From Candidatus Gastranaerophilales bacterium (GTDB taxonomy: Bacteria > Cyanobacteriota > Vampirovibrionia > Gastranaerophilales > Gastranaerophilaceae): 64,000 bases of DNA. Below the pieces are notes generated by a model. The model worked only from the letters and a program-made list of their open reading frames with translations, was not told where the DNA came from and did no database searches. Shown piece after piece: positions 42,934-52,900 of this stretch. Both the position numbers and the translations under genes were made by a program. Location of the stretch: assembly GCA_944324945.1 (NCBI GenBank), contig CALUYE010000001.1, positions 496,001 through 560,000 of the forward strand. The letters run 5' to 3'. Position 1 is the stretch's first letter, and the number at the start of each line of letters is the position of its first letter.

Positions 42934-43743
42934 ATGACAGGTTCTGTTATTGTTATTACATCAGGAAAGGGCGGTGTCGGTAAGACTACTACATCCGCAA
43001 ACATTGGCACAGCGCTTGCGCGTTTGGGCAACAAAGTCGTTTTAATTGATACGGACATCGGTTTAAGAAATTTAGATTTATTGTTAGGTTTGGAAAATCG
43101 TATTGTATATACAATTGTCGATGTTGTTGAAGAACGCTGCAAGCTAAAACAAGCACTTGTAAAAGATAAGAAAAATCCTAACCTTTGTCTTTTAGCAGCG
43201 GCTCAAACACGCGATAAATCTGCAGTTGATGCGCAGCAGCTAAAAGATATCTGCGATCAACTAAAAGAAGAATTCGATTACGTTCTTGTTGATTGCCCTG
43301 CAGGAATTGAACAAGGGTTCCAAAATGCAGTTGCTGGGGCAAATGAAGCAATAGTTGTTACAACTCCCGAAATGAGCGCCATAAGAGACGCAGACAGAAT
43401 TATAGGTCTTTTGGAATCAAAAGAAGGCGTTGAAAAATACAGACTTCTTGTAAACCGCGTCAGACCCAAACTTATTAAAAATAACGATATGATGGGCGTT
43501 GATGATGTTGTTGATATTTTATCGTGCGATTTAATAGGGGTAATTCCCGAAGATACAAATATTATCACATCAACAAACAAAGGTGAACCCGTTGTAAATG
43601 ATGAAAAATCGCTTGCAGGTCAGGCTTATATGAATGTTGCAAGAAGAATCACGGGTGAAGAAGTGCCTTTGCTTGATATTGATGAACCGGATACGATAAT
43701 AGATAAAATTAAAAAATTCTTTTCAAAGAAAGCGCAGGGCTAA
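42934..43743 (+). CDS. minD: Septum site-determining ATPase MinD
   Basis: 269 residues. The deviant Walker A SGKGGVGKTTTSAN, VLIDTDIGLRNLDLLLGLE, and the C-terminal amphipathic helix DKIKKFFSKKAQ used for membrane binding are all present. MinD binds the membrane in the ATP form, recruits MinC and is released by MinE. It has an aaaggag ribosome site and ends immediately before minE with no gap. Confidence 0.97.
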   Translation: MTGSVIVITSGKGGVGKTTTSANIGTALARLGNKVVLIDTDIGLRNLDLLLGLENRIVYTIVDVVEERCKLKQALVKDKKNPNLCLLAAAQTRDKSAVDAQQLKDICDQLKEEFDYVLVDCPAGIEQGFQNAVAGANEAIVVTTPEMSAIRDADRIIGLLESKEGVEKYRLLVNRVRPKLIKNNDMMGVDDVVDILSCDLIGVIPEDTNIITSTNKGEPVVNDEKSLAGQAYMNVARRITGEEVPLLDIDEPDTIIDKIKKFFSKKAQG

Positions 43744-44265
43744 ATGAAAGATATTTTTTCAGATATTTACGATAGAGTTTTAAGCTTTTTTAACTCTCAA
43801 AATGACGATACAAAGCAGGTTGCCAAAAGTCGTTTAAAAACTGTTTTAATGCAAGACAGAGTCGGCTTTTCGGAGCGTGCTATGCAGATGCTTAAAGACG
43901 ATATGATTGATTCGATTTCAAAATATTTGGAAATCGATGTTGATTCTTTTGATTTAAGTATTGATGCGTCTGAAAATGCTACGATTTTAAACTTGAGTAT
44001 TCCTGTTTTGCGTCCTAAGACCGATGAAGAAATTGATGAAGCTCTTGCAATTGTGAAAAATGCAAATATAGAAAAAACAAATGAAATTGTAGGAGAGCTT
44101 CAAGAGCTTGTAAAAGAAAAAGCTCAGGCTCTTGCGCAGGCAAAAATTGAAGAAGATAAAGAAAATAAAGAAGAATCGGAAGAAAAAGAAGATACAGAAG
44201 AAGAAAAAGAAGAAAAAACAGAAGAAGAAACTTCAAAACAATCCGAAAAAGAAACGGAAGAATAA
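43744..44265 (+). CDS. minE: MinE topological specificity factor with long acidic tail
   Basis: 173 residues; MinE is usually 80-100. The N-terminal MKDIFSDIYDRVLSFF is the membrane-targeting/MinD-binding helix, AKSRLKTVLMQDRVGFS is the anti-MinCD region and the topological specificity domain ends near residue 95. The remaining ~75 residues are a coiled, increasingly acidic tail (almost only Glu/Lys/Asp/Thr from ~140). No such tail is known to me in ordinary MinE. Its start abuts the minD stop, so translation is probably coupled. Confidence 0.93.
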   Translation: MKDIFSDIYDRVLSFFNSQNDDTKQVAKSRLKTVLMQDRVGFSERAMQMLKDDMIDSISKYLEIDVDSFDLSIDASENATILNLSIPVLRPKTDEEIDEALAIVKNANIEKTNEIVGELQELVKEKAQALAQAKIEEDKENKEESEEKEDTEEEKEEKTEEETSKQSEKETEE

Positions 44266-44274
44266 TTATAAAAT

Positions 44275-44305
44275 AAGCATGGCTTGAAATTTAGTCATGT
44301 TTTAA
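44275..44305 (+). terminator. Possible terminator after minE
   Basis: A 10-bp stem including two G-U wobbles (44275-44284 with 44293-44302), an 8-nt loop and a short T-run. It ends the minCDE unit before rplI. Confidence 0.5.
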
Positions 44306-44346
44306 ATAAGATTAAATAGCTAAATACTATAACAAAGGAGAAACCA

Positions 44347-44844
44347 ATGCAGGTTATATTAAAAAAAGATGTACAAAATATAGGTGAAGTAGGCGATTTA
44401 GTTAACGTTAAAGACGGTTATGCAAGAAACTACTTAATCCCTAACGAATTAGCGGAAGTTGCCACAAAAGGCGCTTTGGCTCAAAGAGAAAGAAACATAG
44501 CACGCATTAAAGCAAAAGCTGAAAAATTACACCAAGAAGCACTTAGCGCTAAAGAAGAAATCGAAAAAATCGAAAAAATTACTCTTAGCGCAAAAGCAGG
44601 TGAATCGGGTAAATTATTCGGAACAATTACAACAAAGAAACTTTCCGAAGAATTGCTTAATAAAACAGGCATGGAAATTGATAAAAAATCAATTATTCTT
44701 GACAGCCCGATTAACCATATCGGTAATTTTGTTATGACAATTAAATTATCATCAAAAGTTAAAGCTCAATTGAATGTTGAAGTAAGCGCTTCTGAAACCA
44801 TTAAAGAAGTTTACGAAGAAGAAGAAAAAAGCGAAGAAGCTTAA
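44347..44844 (+). CDS. rplI: 50S ribosomal protein L9
   Basis: 165 residues. The N-terminal domain MQVILKKDVQNIGEVGDLVNVKDGYARNYLIP is diagnostic and the long connecting helix plus C-terminal RNA-binding domain (GKLFGTIT, HIGNFVMTIKL) are present. L9 binds 23S rRNA near L1. The C-terminus carries a short Glu/Lys extension. Ribosome site aaaggag. Confidence 0.97.
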   Translation: MQVILKKDVQNIGEVGDLVNVKDGYARNYLIPNELAEVATKGALAQRERNIARIKAKAEKLHQEALSAKEEIEKIEKITLSAKAGESGKLFGTITTKKLSEELLNKTGMEIDKKSIILDSPINHIGNFVMTIKLSSKVKAQLNVEVSASETIKEVYEEEEKSEEA

Positions 44845-44865
44845 AAATAATAGTAGATAATATAT

Positions 44866-44903
44866 AAAAAGCAGGTTCATTTTAAAATATGAACCTGCTT
44901 TTT
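44866..44903 (+). terminator. Strong terminator between rplI and polA
   Basis: A perfect 15-bp inverted repeat (44866-44880 with 44889-44903) with GCAGGTTC core and T-run. It covers the first codons of the longest polA reading frame, which argues for the downstream polA start. Confidence 0.9.
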
Positions 44904-44957
44904 GTTAAAACTGTATTTGATTGGAATTTTATAGTAAAATATTTTCAAGGGGATTTT

Positions 44958-47576
44958 ATGGAAGATAAAAAGACTTTAATTTTAATTGACGGGCATGCTT
45001 TAGCTTTCAGAATGTTTTTTGCGCTTGAGCGAACAAACATGCAAACAACCGATCATATCCCCACTTGGGCAGTGTATGGGTTTTTTAAAGCGGTTTTTGA
45101 CATACTTGCGGATAAAAAATTAAATATAAAACCCGATTCCATTGCTGTTGCTTTTGATGTTTCAAAAGCAACTTTCAGGCTTGAAAAATATGAAAATTAT
45201 AAAGCAAACAGACTAACAATGCCTGACAGTTTAAGAAGCCAGCTTGCTTTAATTCAAGAAGGGCTTTGCGCGCTTGATATACCCGTTTATACTTATGAAG
45301 GGTATGAGGGGGATGATGTTATAGGTACAATTTGCGCTCAAGCTCAAAAGCAAGGTCATAAGACTTATGTCTTAACAGGAGATAAGGATTCATTCCAGCT
45401 TGTTGACGATGAAGGTTTAACCACAATTTTAATTCCTTCAAAAGGCGAGATTGTTAAATATAACAAGCAGGAAGTGTTTGAAAAAATGGAGGTTTACCCC
45501 AACCAAATTGTTGATTATAAGGCTTTGTGCGGGGATAGCTCGGATAATATTCCTGGGATTAAGGGAGTCGGCCCAAAAAGTGCCGTTTCACTTTTAGGTG
45601 AATATAAAACGCTTGATAATATTTATCAAAATATTGAAAATATAACAAAAAAATCCTTGAAAGAAAAGCTTATTCAAGGCAAGGAGGATGCTTATTTATC
45701 GCAATTTTTAGCAAGAATTGTTCAAAATCTTGATATAAAATTTGATTTTGACGGTGCATGTTTAGCAATCCCCAACAAGGAAAATGTTAAAAACTTTTTC
45801 CAAAAAATGCAATTTTATAAATTCATTAATAATATTGATAAATTACTTTTGCCTTTTAATAGTGATAAAAATTGTGAAAATATCGTAAAATTTGAACCCT
45901 TGATTGAAGAAAAGCAAATGGGGCTTTTTGATGAAATTATATCTAAGGAAAATAAAAAAATTAATAAATTAGATAAAAATGAAATAAAAGACTATTTAAA
46001 AAATATCAAAAACGGTGATAAAATCGGATTTTTAGCTGATTTTGAAGACAGGGAATTTTGTTATATAGCGCATAACAGCACTGTTTTTAAAACTTCCTGT
46101 CTTGAAATTATTGATATAATTAAAAATTCTGATATTAAAAAGGTGGTCTATCAAATAAAATCAATAGATTATGATATTAAAGGCGTAGTTTGCGATGTTG
46201 AAATATCAAGCTATATTAAGGATTCATCAAGAAAACATGATTTAATCACCCAGATTAACGAAAATCTTCAAGTTGTGGTTGATGAAAAAGATTATTATTT
46301 ATTGTGTTCGTATTTATTGGATTTAGATGATTATTATTCTAATCATCTTACAAAAAAAGAACTGGAACTTTTAAATAATACCGAACTTCCCCTTTCTTAC
46401 GTTTTAAAAGATATGGAAAATACGGGTGTTAAGCTTGATATTCAATATTTAAAATCAATCGGCGATGAAATCGATCTTAAAGTAAAATCTCTTGAAGAAA
46501 AGATATTTCTTGAAGCAAAATGTAATTTTAATATAAATTCTCCAAAACAGGTTGCTGAAGTTCTTTTTGATAAACTTCAAATTAAACCCAAAAAGAAAGG
46601 AAAATCAGGAAACTATTCAACAAATGCTAAAATTTTAGATGAACTTGCCTTGGAATATGATATTGCAAAAAATATTCTGGAGCATAGAGGTTTGATGAAA
46701 TTAAAAACCACATATATCGACGCTCTGCCTAAATTGGTTAAAAAAGACGGTAAAATTCATACGCACTTTAACCAGATTGTAACAACAACGGGAAGATTGT
46801 CTTCATCTGAACCTAATTTACAAAATATTCCGATTAAAACCGATTTTTCAAGCAGAATAAGAGCGGCTTTTGTACCCGCAAACAGCGAAAATGTTATTTT
46901 AAGCGCGGATTATTCACAGGTTGAACTGAGGCTTTTGGCGCATTATTCAAAAGATGAAACATTAATGAAAGCTTTTATTGATGATCTTGATATCCACAGT
47001 ATAACTGCTTCTAAAATTTTTGGTGTTCCTTTGGAATCGGTTACAAAAGAACAGAGAAGAAAAGCAAAAACCGTAAATTTCGGCATAATATACGGACAAA
47101 CCCGTTTTGGTTTAGCTCAAACTCTTAATATATCTCATTATGAAGCGCAGGAGCTTATAAATAAATATTTTATGACATATCCGGGTATTTCGCGCTATAT
47201 AAATGATACTCTTGAATCGGCACAAGAAAAAGGCTATGTTGAAACGCTTTTTGGAAGAAGAAGATATTTGGGCGCTCAATTGAATTCAAGAAATGCAAAC
47301 ATCAGAGAATTTGCGCACCGTGCCGCAATTAATGCTCCGCTTCAAGGAACAAGCGCTGATATCATTAAAATGGCGATGGTTGATTTATTTGAAAAATTGA
47401 AAAATTATAAATCAAAAATAATTCTTCAAATCCATGACGAGCTTGTTTTGGAAGTTTTAAAAGACGAACTTGAAGAAGTTAAAAATTTAACCATAAAAGC
47501 CATGGAACAAAACCAGCCCTTAAGAGTACCCCTAAAAGTTGAAACAGGCTGGGGTAAAACGTGGATGGAGAAATAG
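44958..47576 (+). CDS. polA: DNA polymerase I
   Basis: 872 residues from the ATG at 44958, which has the ribosome site aagggg; the frame opens at 44889 but that start lies in a terminator. The 5'-3' exonuclease domain includes ILIDGHALAFRMFFAL, VLTGDKDSFQLV and GDSSDNIPGIKGVGPKSA. The middle 3'-5' exonuclease-like domain is divergent, so I cannot say if it proofreads. Polymerase motifs A (LSADYSQVELRLLAH), the O-helix (KAKTVNFGIIYGQ) and C (IHDELVLEV) are intact. PolA fills repair gaps and removes primers. First gene of the polA-priA-helicase-nuclease run. Confidence 0.96.
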   Translation: MEDKKTLILIDGHALAFRMFFALERTNMQTTDHIPTWAVYGFFKAVFDILADKKLNIKPDSIAVAFDVSKATFRLEKYENYKANRLTMPDSLRSQLALIQEGLCALDIPVYTYEGYEGDDVIGTICAQAQKQGHKTYVLTGDKDSFQLVDDEGLTTILIPSKGEIVKYNKQEVFEKMEVYPNQIVDYKALCGDSSDNIPGIKGVGPKSAVSLLGEYKTLDNIYQNIENITKKSLKEKLIQGKEDAYLSQFLARIVQNLDIKFDFDGACLAIPNKENVKNFFQKMQFYKFINNIDKLLLPFNSDKNCENIVKFEPLIEEKQMGLFDEIISKENKKINKLDKNEIKDYLKNIKNGDKIGFLADFEDREFCYIAHNSTVFKTSCLEIIDIIKNSDIKKVVYQIKSIDYDIKGVVCDVEISSYIKDSSRKHDLITQINENLQVVVDEKDYYLLCSYLLDLDDYYSNHLTKKELELLNNTELPLSYVLKDMENTGVKLDIQYLKSIGDEIDLKVKSLEEKIFLEAKCNFNINSPKQVAEVLFDKLQIKPKKKGKSGNYSTNAKILDELALEYDIAKNILEHRGLMKLKTTYIDALPKLVKKDGKIHTHFNQIVTTTGRLSSSEPNLQNIPIKTDFSSRIRAAFVPANSENVILSADYSQVELRLLAHYSKDETLMKAFIDDLDIHSITASKIFGVPLESVTKEQRRKAKTVNFGIIYGQTRFGLAQTLNISHYEAQELINKYFMTYPGISRYINDTLESAQEKGYVETLFGRRRYLGAQLNSRNANIREFAHRAAINAPLQGTSADIIKMAMVDLFEKLKNYKSKIILQIHDELVLEVLKDELEEVKNLTIKAMEQNQPLRVPLKVETGWGKTWMEK

Positions 47577-47577
47577 T

Positions 47578-47940
47578 ATGAAAAAAACAGCTGTTTTGTT
47601 ATTTTTTTTATTAATCACAACTTGTACTTTTGCAACATCATCTGAATGTTACAGAAATTTCAGCCAAAATCCCGATATTTTATTTATGAGCGCTGTTGCT
47701 GCAATTGATTCTTTAAACCAATTGGAGTTATGCGAAATACAATCAAAGAACGGCTATATTTTATTTTCGAAGGGTTCAAAGTTTTATCTTTTGACTCTTA
47801 CGAAAAAATATCAAAATCAAACGGAAATCAAAATCCTGCCTCAGGACAGTAATTATAACGATAATAACGAAGTTGCAAAAGCGGTTTTTTCTTTAATTGA
47901 TTTTCAACTAAAATATCAAAAAATGGAGCAGGTTAAATAA
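47578..47940 (+). CDS. Small exported protein of unknown function
   Basis: 120 residues from ATG 47578, one base after the polA stop. A signal peptide (TAVLLFFLLITTCTFA) is followed by a short domain with two Cys (SSECYRNF, ELCEIQ) and several beta-like stretches (SKGSKFYLLTLTKKY). It overlaps the priA start by one base (TAATG). Its position within a DNA-replication operon is odd for an exported protein; no function can be deduced. Confidence 0.6.
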   Translation: MKKTAVLLFFLLITTCTFATSSECYRNFSQNPDILFMSAVAAIDSLNQLELCEIQSKNGYILFSKGSKFYLLTLTKKYQNQTEIKILPQDSNYNDNNEVAKAVFSLIDFQLKYQKMEQVK

Positions 47941-49973
47941 TGCATGCTGATTATAAATATGCTCTTGTTTTGGTTGATATTAATAAACTCGGCTCCAAAA
48001 CATTCAGTTACTTAATACCTGATAATTTAAAAGAGAATATTAAAATAGGGCAGGCGGTGAGTGTTCCTTTCGGGAGAAGAAAAGAAAACTTAAAAGCTTA
48101 CGTTGTCGGTTTTTCTTCATATCTTGAAAAAGGAATTAAACCTAAAGCAATTGATGAAATACTTGAGTATCAGCCTTTATTTACAAACGAATATTTAAAA
48201 CTTTTGGATTGGGTTTCAACTTATTATTATTGCGATATTCAAACGGTTTTAAACACCGCGCTTCCTCAAAAGTTTTTTGAAAAAAACGTTAAAAAATACA
48301 GAAAACCTAAAATTAAAAACGAAATTTTTGAAATTTCAAAAATAAAAACAAATAATACTCTTTCAAATGAACAAAAAAAAGTTTACGATGAAATAAAAAG
48401 AATAAACCCCAAAACATCGCTTATCTATGGCATTACGGGTTCAGGCAAAACCGAGATTTATTTTAAGTTAATGGAAGATGCGATTAAAAAAGGTAAAAAT
48501 GTTATATTTTTAGCTCCTGAAATAGCCCTTGTATCCCAGCTTGTTATAAGAACAACAGAGCATTTTGGCACTGATTCAATAGCAATCTGGCACAGTTCAA
48601 TAACTGAAGCCGAAAAATATGAAACCTGGAAAAAATTAAGAAATAATGAAATTAAAATCCTTTTTGGAGCGCGAAGTGCTATTTTTGCGCCGATTCAAAA
48701 TTTAGGGCTTATTATTATTGATGAAGAACACGATTCAAGCTACAAACAAAATATGCCAAACCCGAGGTATAACGCTAAAGATGTTGCAAAAAAATTATGC
48801 GAACTCTATGATGCAAAGTTAATTTTAGGCTCTGCAACCCCTTCGATTGAAAGCTATTATGAAGCCGTTAATACCAATTCTTTATTTACCTTAAAAGAAA
48901 GATATAATAACGCATCCCTGCCTAAAGTTGTTGTTGTTGATATGAGGCAAGAAAGGTTTGAGAGAAATTACACTCTTTTTTCAAAAACGCTTGTTGAAAA
49001 CACCAAAAAAACGATTGAAAACGGAAATCAGGCAATTTTTTTAATAAACAGACGCGGTTTTGCAACATATACGCAGTGTCTTGAATGCGGTAAGGTGGTT
49101 GAATGTAAAAAATGCGCAATTCCTTTGATATACCACGCTCAAACAAATTCATACAAGTGTCATTATTGCAATTATGAATTAAAAGCGCCGATAAGATGTC
49201 CTTCTTGTAATAGCGAAGCTCTGGAAAATTTCGGTGCAGGTTCTCAAAAAGTTGAACTTCAAGCAAGAGAGATTTTTAAAGACTACAGAATTGAAAGGCT
49301 TGATTCCGATAGTTTATCCAAAAAAAACGAACATATTAAAATTTTAAAAAGGTTTCAAAATAAAGAGATTGATATTTTAATCGGTACCCAGATGATTGCC
49401 AAAGGTCTGGATAACAAAAACGTTACGCTTGTCGGGGTGATTAATGCGGATTTGAGCTTTAATTTGCCCGATTATCGAAGCTCCGAGCGGGGTTTTTCAA
49501 TATTGACACAGGTTGCAGGCCGCTCAGGGCGCGGGGAAGAAGAAGGAAAAGTAATTTTTCAAACTTATAATGAAGATAATATTTTCTTAAAAGATGCGCA
49601 AAATCAAGACTATGAAAATTTTTACAAAAGCGAGATTGAATTAAGAAAACTTTTTGACTATCCTCCTTATTCTAAAATGATAAGAATAATACTTTCTTCA
49701 AAAAATGAATACAGAGCTGAAAAATCAGCTCTTGAAATAGAGCTTCATTTAAGCGAATATTTAAAAAAACTCTCGCTTGATGAAACAATTTTGGTTTTAG
49801 GGCCAAGCCCTTGTGTTATTAACAAGATTAAGGATGAGTATCGTTTTAATATTTTAATTAAAAATAAAATAGATGAACTCGGACACAGAACGGTTTTAAG
49901 ATTTTTAAAATCGATCAAACTCCCATCAGACATTAAACTTACCGTAGATATAGACCCTTTGGATATATTATGA
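47940..49973 (+). CDS. priA: Primosomal replication restart helicase PriA
   Basis: 677 residues, at the short end for PriA. It restarts stalled or recombination-generated forks. The N-terminal DNA-binding domain (FSYLIPDNL) is followed by the helicase core with Walker A GITGSGKTEIYF, DEEH in IIIDEEHDSSYKQ and the late QVAGRSGRG. The zinc-binding insertion has four Cys pairs (CLECGKVVECKKCAIP ... CHYCNYELKAPIRCPSC). It overlaps the next helicase gene by 4 nt (ATGA), implying coupled translation with the recombination genes. Confidence 0.95.
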   Translation: MHADYKYALVLVDINKLGSKTFSYLIPDNLKENIKIGQAVSVPFGRRKENLKAYVVGFSSYLEKGIKPKAIDEILEYQPLFTNEYLKLLDWVSTYYYCDIQTVLNTALPQKFFEKNVKKYRKPKIKNEIFEISKIKTNNTLSNEQKKVYDEIKRINPKTSLIYGITGSGKTEIYFKLMEDAIKKGKNVIFLAPEIALVSQLVIRTTEHFGTDSIAIWHSSITEAEKYETWKKLRNNEIKILFGARSAIFAPIQNLGLIIIDEEHDSSYKQNMPNPRYNAKDVAKKLCELYDAKLILGSATPSIESYYEAVNTNSLFTLKERYNNASLPKVVVVDMRQERFERNYTLFSKTLVENTKKTIENGNQAIFLINRRGFATYTQCLECGKVVECKKCAIPLIYHAQTNSYKCHYCNYELKAPIRCPSCNSEALENFGAGSQKVELQAREIFKDYRIERLDSDSLSKKNEHIKILKRFQNKEIDILIGTQMIAKGLDNKNVTLVGVINADLSFNLPDYRSSERGFSILTQVAGRSGRGEEEGKVIFQTYNEDNIFLKDAQNQDYENFYKSEIELRKLFDYPPYSKMIRIILSSKNEYRAEKSALEIELHLSEYLKKLSLDETILVLGPSPCVINKIKDEYRFNILIKNKIDELGHRTVLRFLKSIKLPSDIKLTVDIDPLDIL

Positions 49974-52900
49974 TAATTAATGCAAATTCAACTACAAACA
50001 GGACTTTAATTTTAATTGATGAATACATAAACCTTTTAAAAAAGGGTGTTAACAGCGAAAAAATTCTTGTCCTTGTTCAAAATTCAAAAAAGAAAAACGA
50101 ATTTATAAATTTAATTAAAGAAAAATTCGATTTCGGAAATATCGGTAATTTAAAAATATACAGTTTTTTTGGGCTTGTGTATAATTATGTAAATGAAAAT
50201 TGGGCGCTTATTGAAAATTCGATAAAAGATACAAAAAACGTTAAAATTTTACCTAACTTGTGCGGGCTTGAAGTTTCGCAGTATATTTTTAAAAATTGCA
50301 TAAATGAAGTTGATTTTACGGGGTATAATTCCAAAACAAGCCTTTTGCACCAGCTTTTAAGAAGATATTCTTTGATTAACTTTAATGCTCTTGATAAAAA
50401 AGAAATAAAACTAAGGGAAAATATCCTAAAAGAAAGTTACAGCAATGAAGCGCGGGAGGCAATAAATAAATATAAACTCAAAACCATTGAAAAGCGCGCT
50501 TTTGATTATATAAGACAGATTAATTTATTTGAATACCTTTATAAAAATTTAAAAAACGAATTCGAATACGTTTTTTTGGATGACGGAGATGAGATAATTC
50601 CAGCACTTTTGGAGTATTTAAAATATATTAAAAAAGATATTAAAGAGTTTTTTATAGGGTATGATTCAAACGGCTCTTCGCGTCTCGGTTATCTTGGCGC
50701 CATAAATGTTGATTTTGAGGAATTTTTAGGAGAAAAAGCGCATAAAATAACAACCATTGATAAAAAAACAAAAAACGCACTTAAGATTTTAAATTCAATT
50801 AAAAACGACGAGTTAATTGAACTTGAAAATATTGAACAAAGAACTTTCTTAAGACGCGATGAGATGCTTGATGATGTAATTAATGAAATTAAAAACCTCA
50901 TAAATCAAGGGGTAAAATATAGCGATATATCTATAATAACTCCATTGTGCGACGAATTTTTAAAAAGCAGCCTTGAAAAAAGCGGTTTTGAATTTAATTT
51001 CATATCAAAAAGCGAAAAATTAAATCAAAACAGATTAATAGGCTATATTCTTGAATTTTTAAAAATTATAAACGATACAAATAATTCAGATATCTCCCCC
51101 TATTGCTTAAAAGGGATATTAATGGAATTAATCGGCCTAAGGGGGGCTAGTGCACTTCAATTTATTCAGGAATACAAAATTAAAAGAGAATTGGAAGATA
51201 AAAATTTATTTGAATTAATAAAAGAAAAAAAAGAAGAAGATTTTAAAAAATTATATGAGATTTATGAAAAAATAAGATTTCAAAAGCTTTCTTTTCAACT
51301 TTGCGAAATAATAACAAATTATATTCCTTTAAATAAAGAAATATCAAAAGATATTATTAAAATTAATCAGCTCTTAAAACAGATTTATGATTTTGAAGAA
51401 GTCTTTGATGATGAAGTCGGGATAAATGAATTAATTAATCAAATTGAAAATACGATAATATCTGAAAATCCGTTGTCTGATGATGAAATTGAAGAAAATT
51501 CAATTGTTGTTTCATCGATTCAAAAAATAATCGATTATTCTCATAAAACAAAATATCAATTCATGCTTGATATTAATAACGAAGGCTGGCTGAAACAGGA
51601 TATAGGGCCTTTGTATAACGCATGGGTTATGCAAAAAAGCTGGAAAAAAGAGAGTTTTGAACTTGAAGATAACATGGAATTAACAAAAGACAGAAGCGCA
51701 AGAATGCTCTATAAGGCGTATCTGTTGGCAGATAAAATATATCTTTATTCTTCTTCGTATGATTCTTTAGGATTGGAAAATTTTTCAGGGATTGATAAAT
51801 TCTATAAATTTGATTCAAAAATTGAAAATTCCACACTTCAAAAACCGATTATTCCAAGGCAAGACCAAAAAGCCGTTTTTGATTATAACGGCGGTTTGAT
51901 GTCTGTCAGCGCGACTGCAGGCTCCGGCAAAACGACGGTTATGCTTCTTTTAATTGAAAAAATATTATCAAAAGAAATTTTGAATAATGAAGAAATCGGA
52001 GAAATTGAGCCTAAAAATATTTTTGTTTTAACTTTTATGGAATCAGCCGCAAGGAATTTCAAAGAAAGAATTAAACAAAGATACCCGCAATTAAAAGAAT
52101 TACCCAACATTTCAACAATCCACGGGCTTGCGCTTAGAATAATCAAAGAAAATAATAACTATTCAAGGCTCGGGCTTGATTATGATTTTGAAATAATTGA
52201 TGAAATAAAAAGAACATCGTTATTGAATGAAATTTTATATACTCTGGGCATTCAAAACGATAAATTAAATTTATACGACAGTGCCATTTCAACTTATAAA
52301 AGCGAACTTGCAAAGTATGGCGATTATAATTGTTCAAATAAATTATTTTTAAAGGTTTTTAATTTATATCAGGCAAAATTAAAAGAGAGTAATTTAATAG
52401 ATTACGATGATTTGTTGTTCTTAAGTTTGAAACTTTTAAAGGAAAATTCCGATATTCTTGAATATTATCAAAACCTTGCAAAAATAATAATTGAAGATGA
52501 AGCGCAGGATTCAAGCTTTATTCAGCAAAGTTTAATTACGTTTTTATCGGGCAAATATAATAACGTTATAAGATGCGGTGATATTAATCAGGCAATAACT
52601 TCAACATTTACAAACAGCGATGTTGAAGGGTTTAGAGAATTTATGAAAAAATCCAAAAATGTTGAAATGAACAGATGCCAAAGATGCGCAACGGGAATAC
52701 TGGATTGCGCCAATAATGTTGTTAAATTTGCAAATAATAAAAATTTCAACCCTTTTTCAACATTAATTATGAAACCGGTTGAGGGGGTAAATATTGTTGA
52801 TAAAAACGCGGTAAAATTGAATATTTTTGAAAAAGAAAATGAAGAAATTGATTTTGTTATAAATAAAATAAAAAATATCTTATCTAAAGACAATAAAGCA

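Noticed and set aside
43278-43580. 100-codon minus-strand ORF inside minD
   Set aside because: Shadow of a conserved gene; no ribosome site and no recognisable protein.
44015-44236. Leu/Phe-rich minus-strand ORF opposite minE
   Set aside because: It is the mirror of the Glu/Lys codon repeats of the MinE tail (GAA/AAA read backwards as TTC/TTT), not a gene.
44889-44957. Longer N-terminus for PolA
   Set aside because: The extra codons lie in the right arm of a strong terminator. The ATG at 44958 has a good ribosome site and begins where PolA homology starts.
47539-47577. Longer start for the small exported protein, inside polA
   Set aside because: It would put 13 extra residues before the signal peptide and overlap polA. 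The ATG at 47578 is directly after the polA stop.
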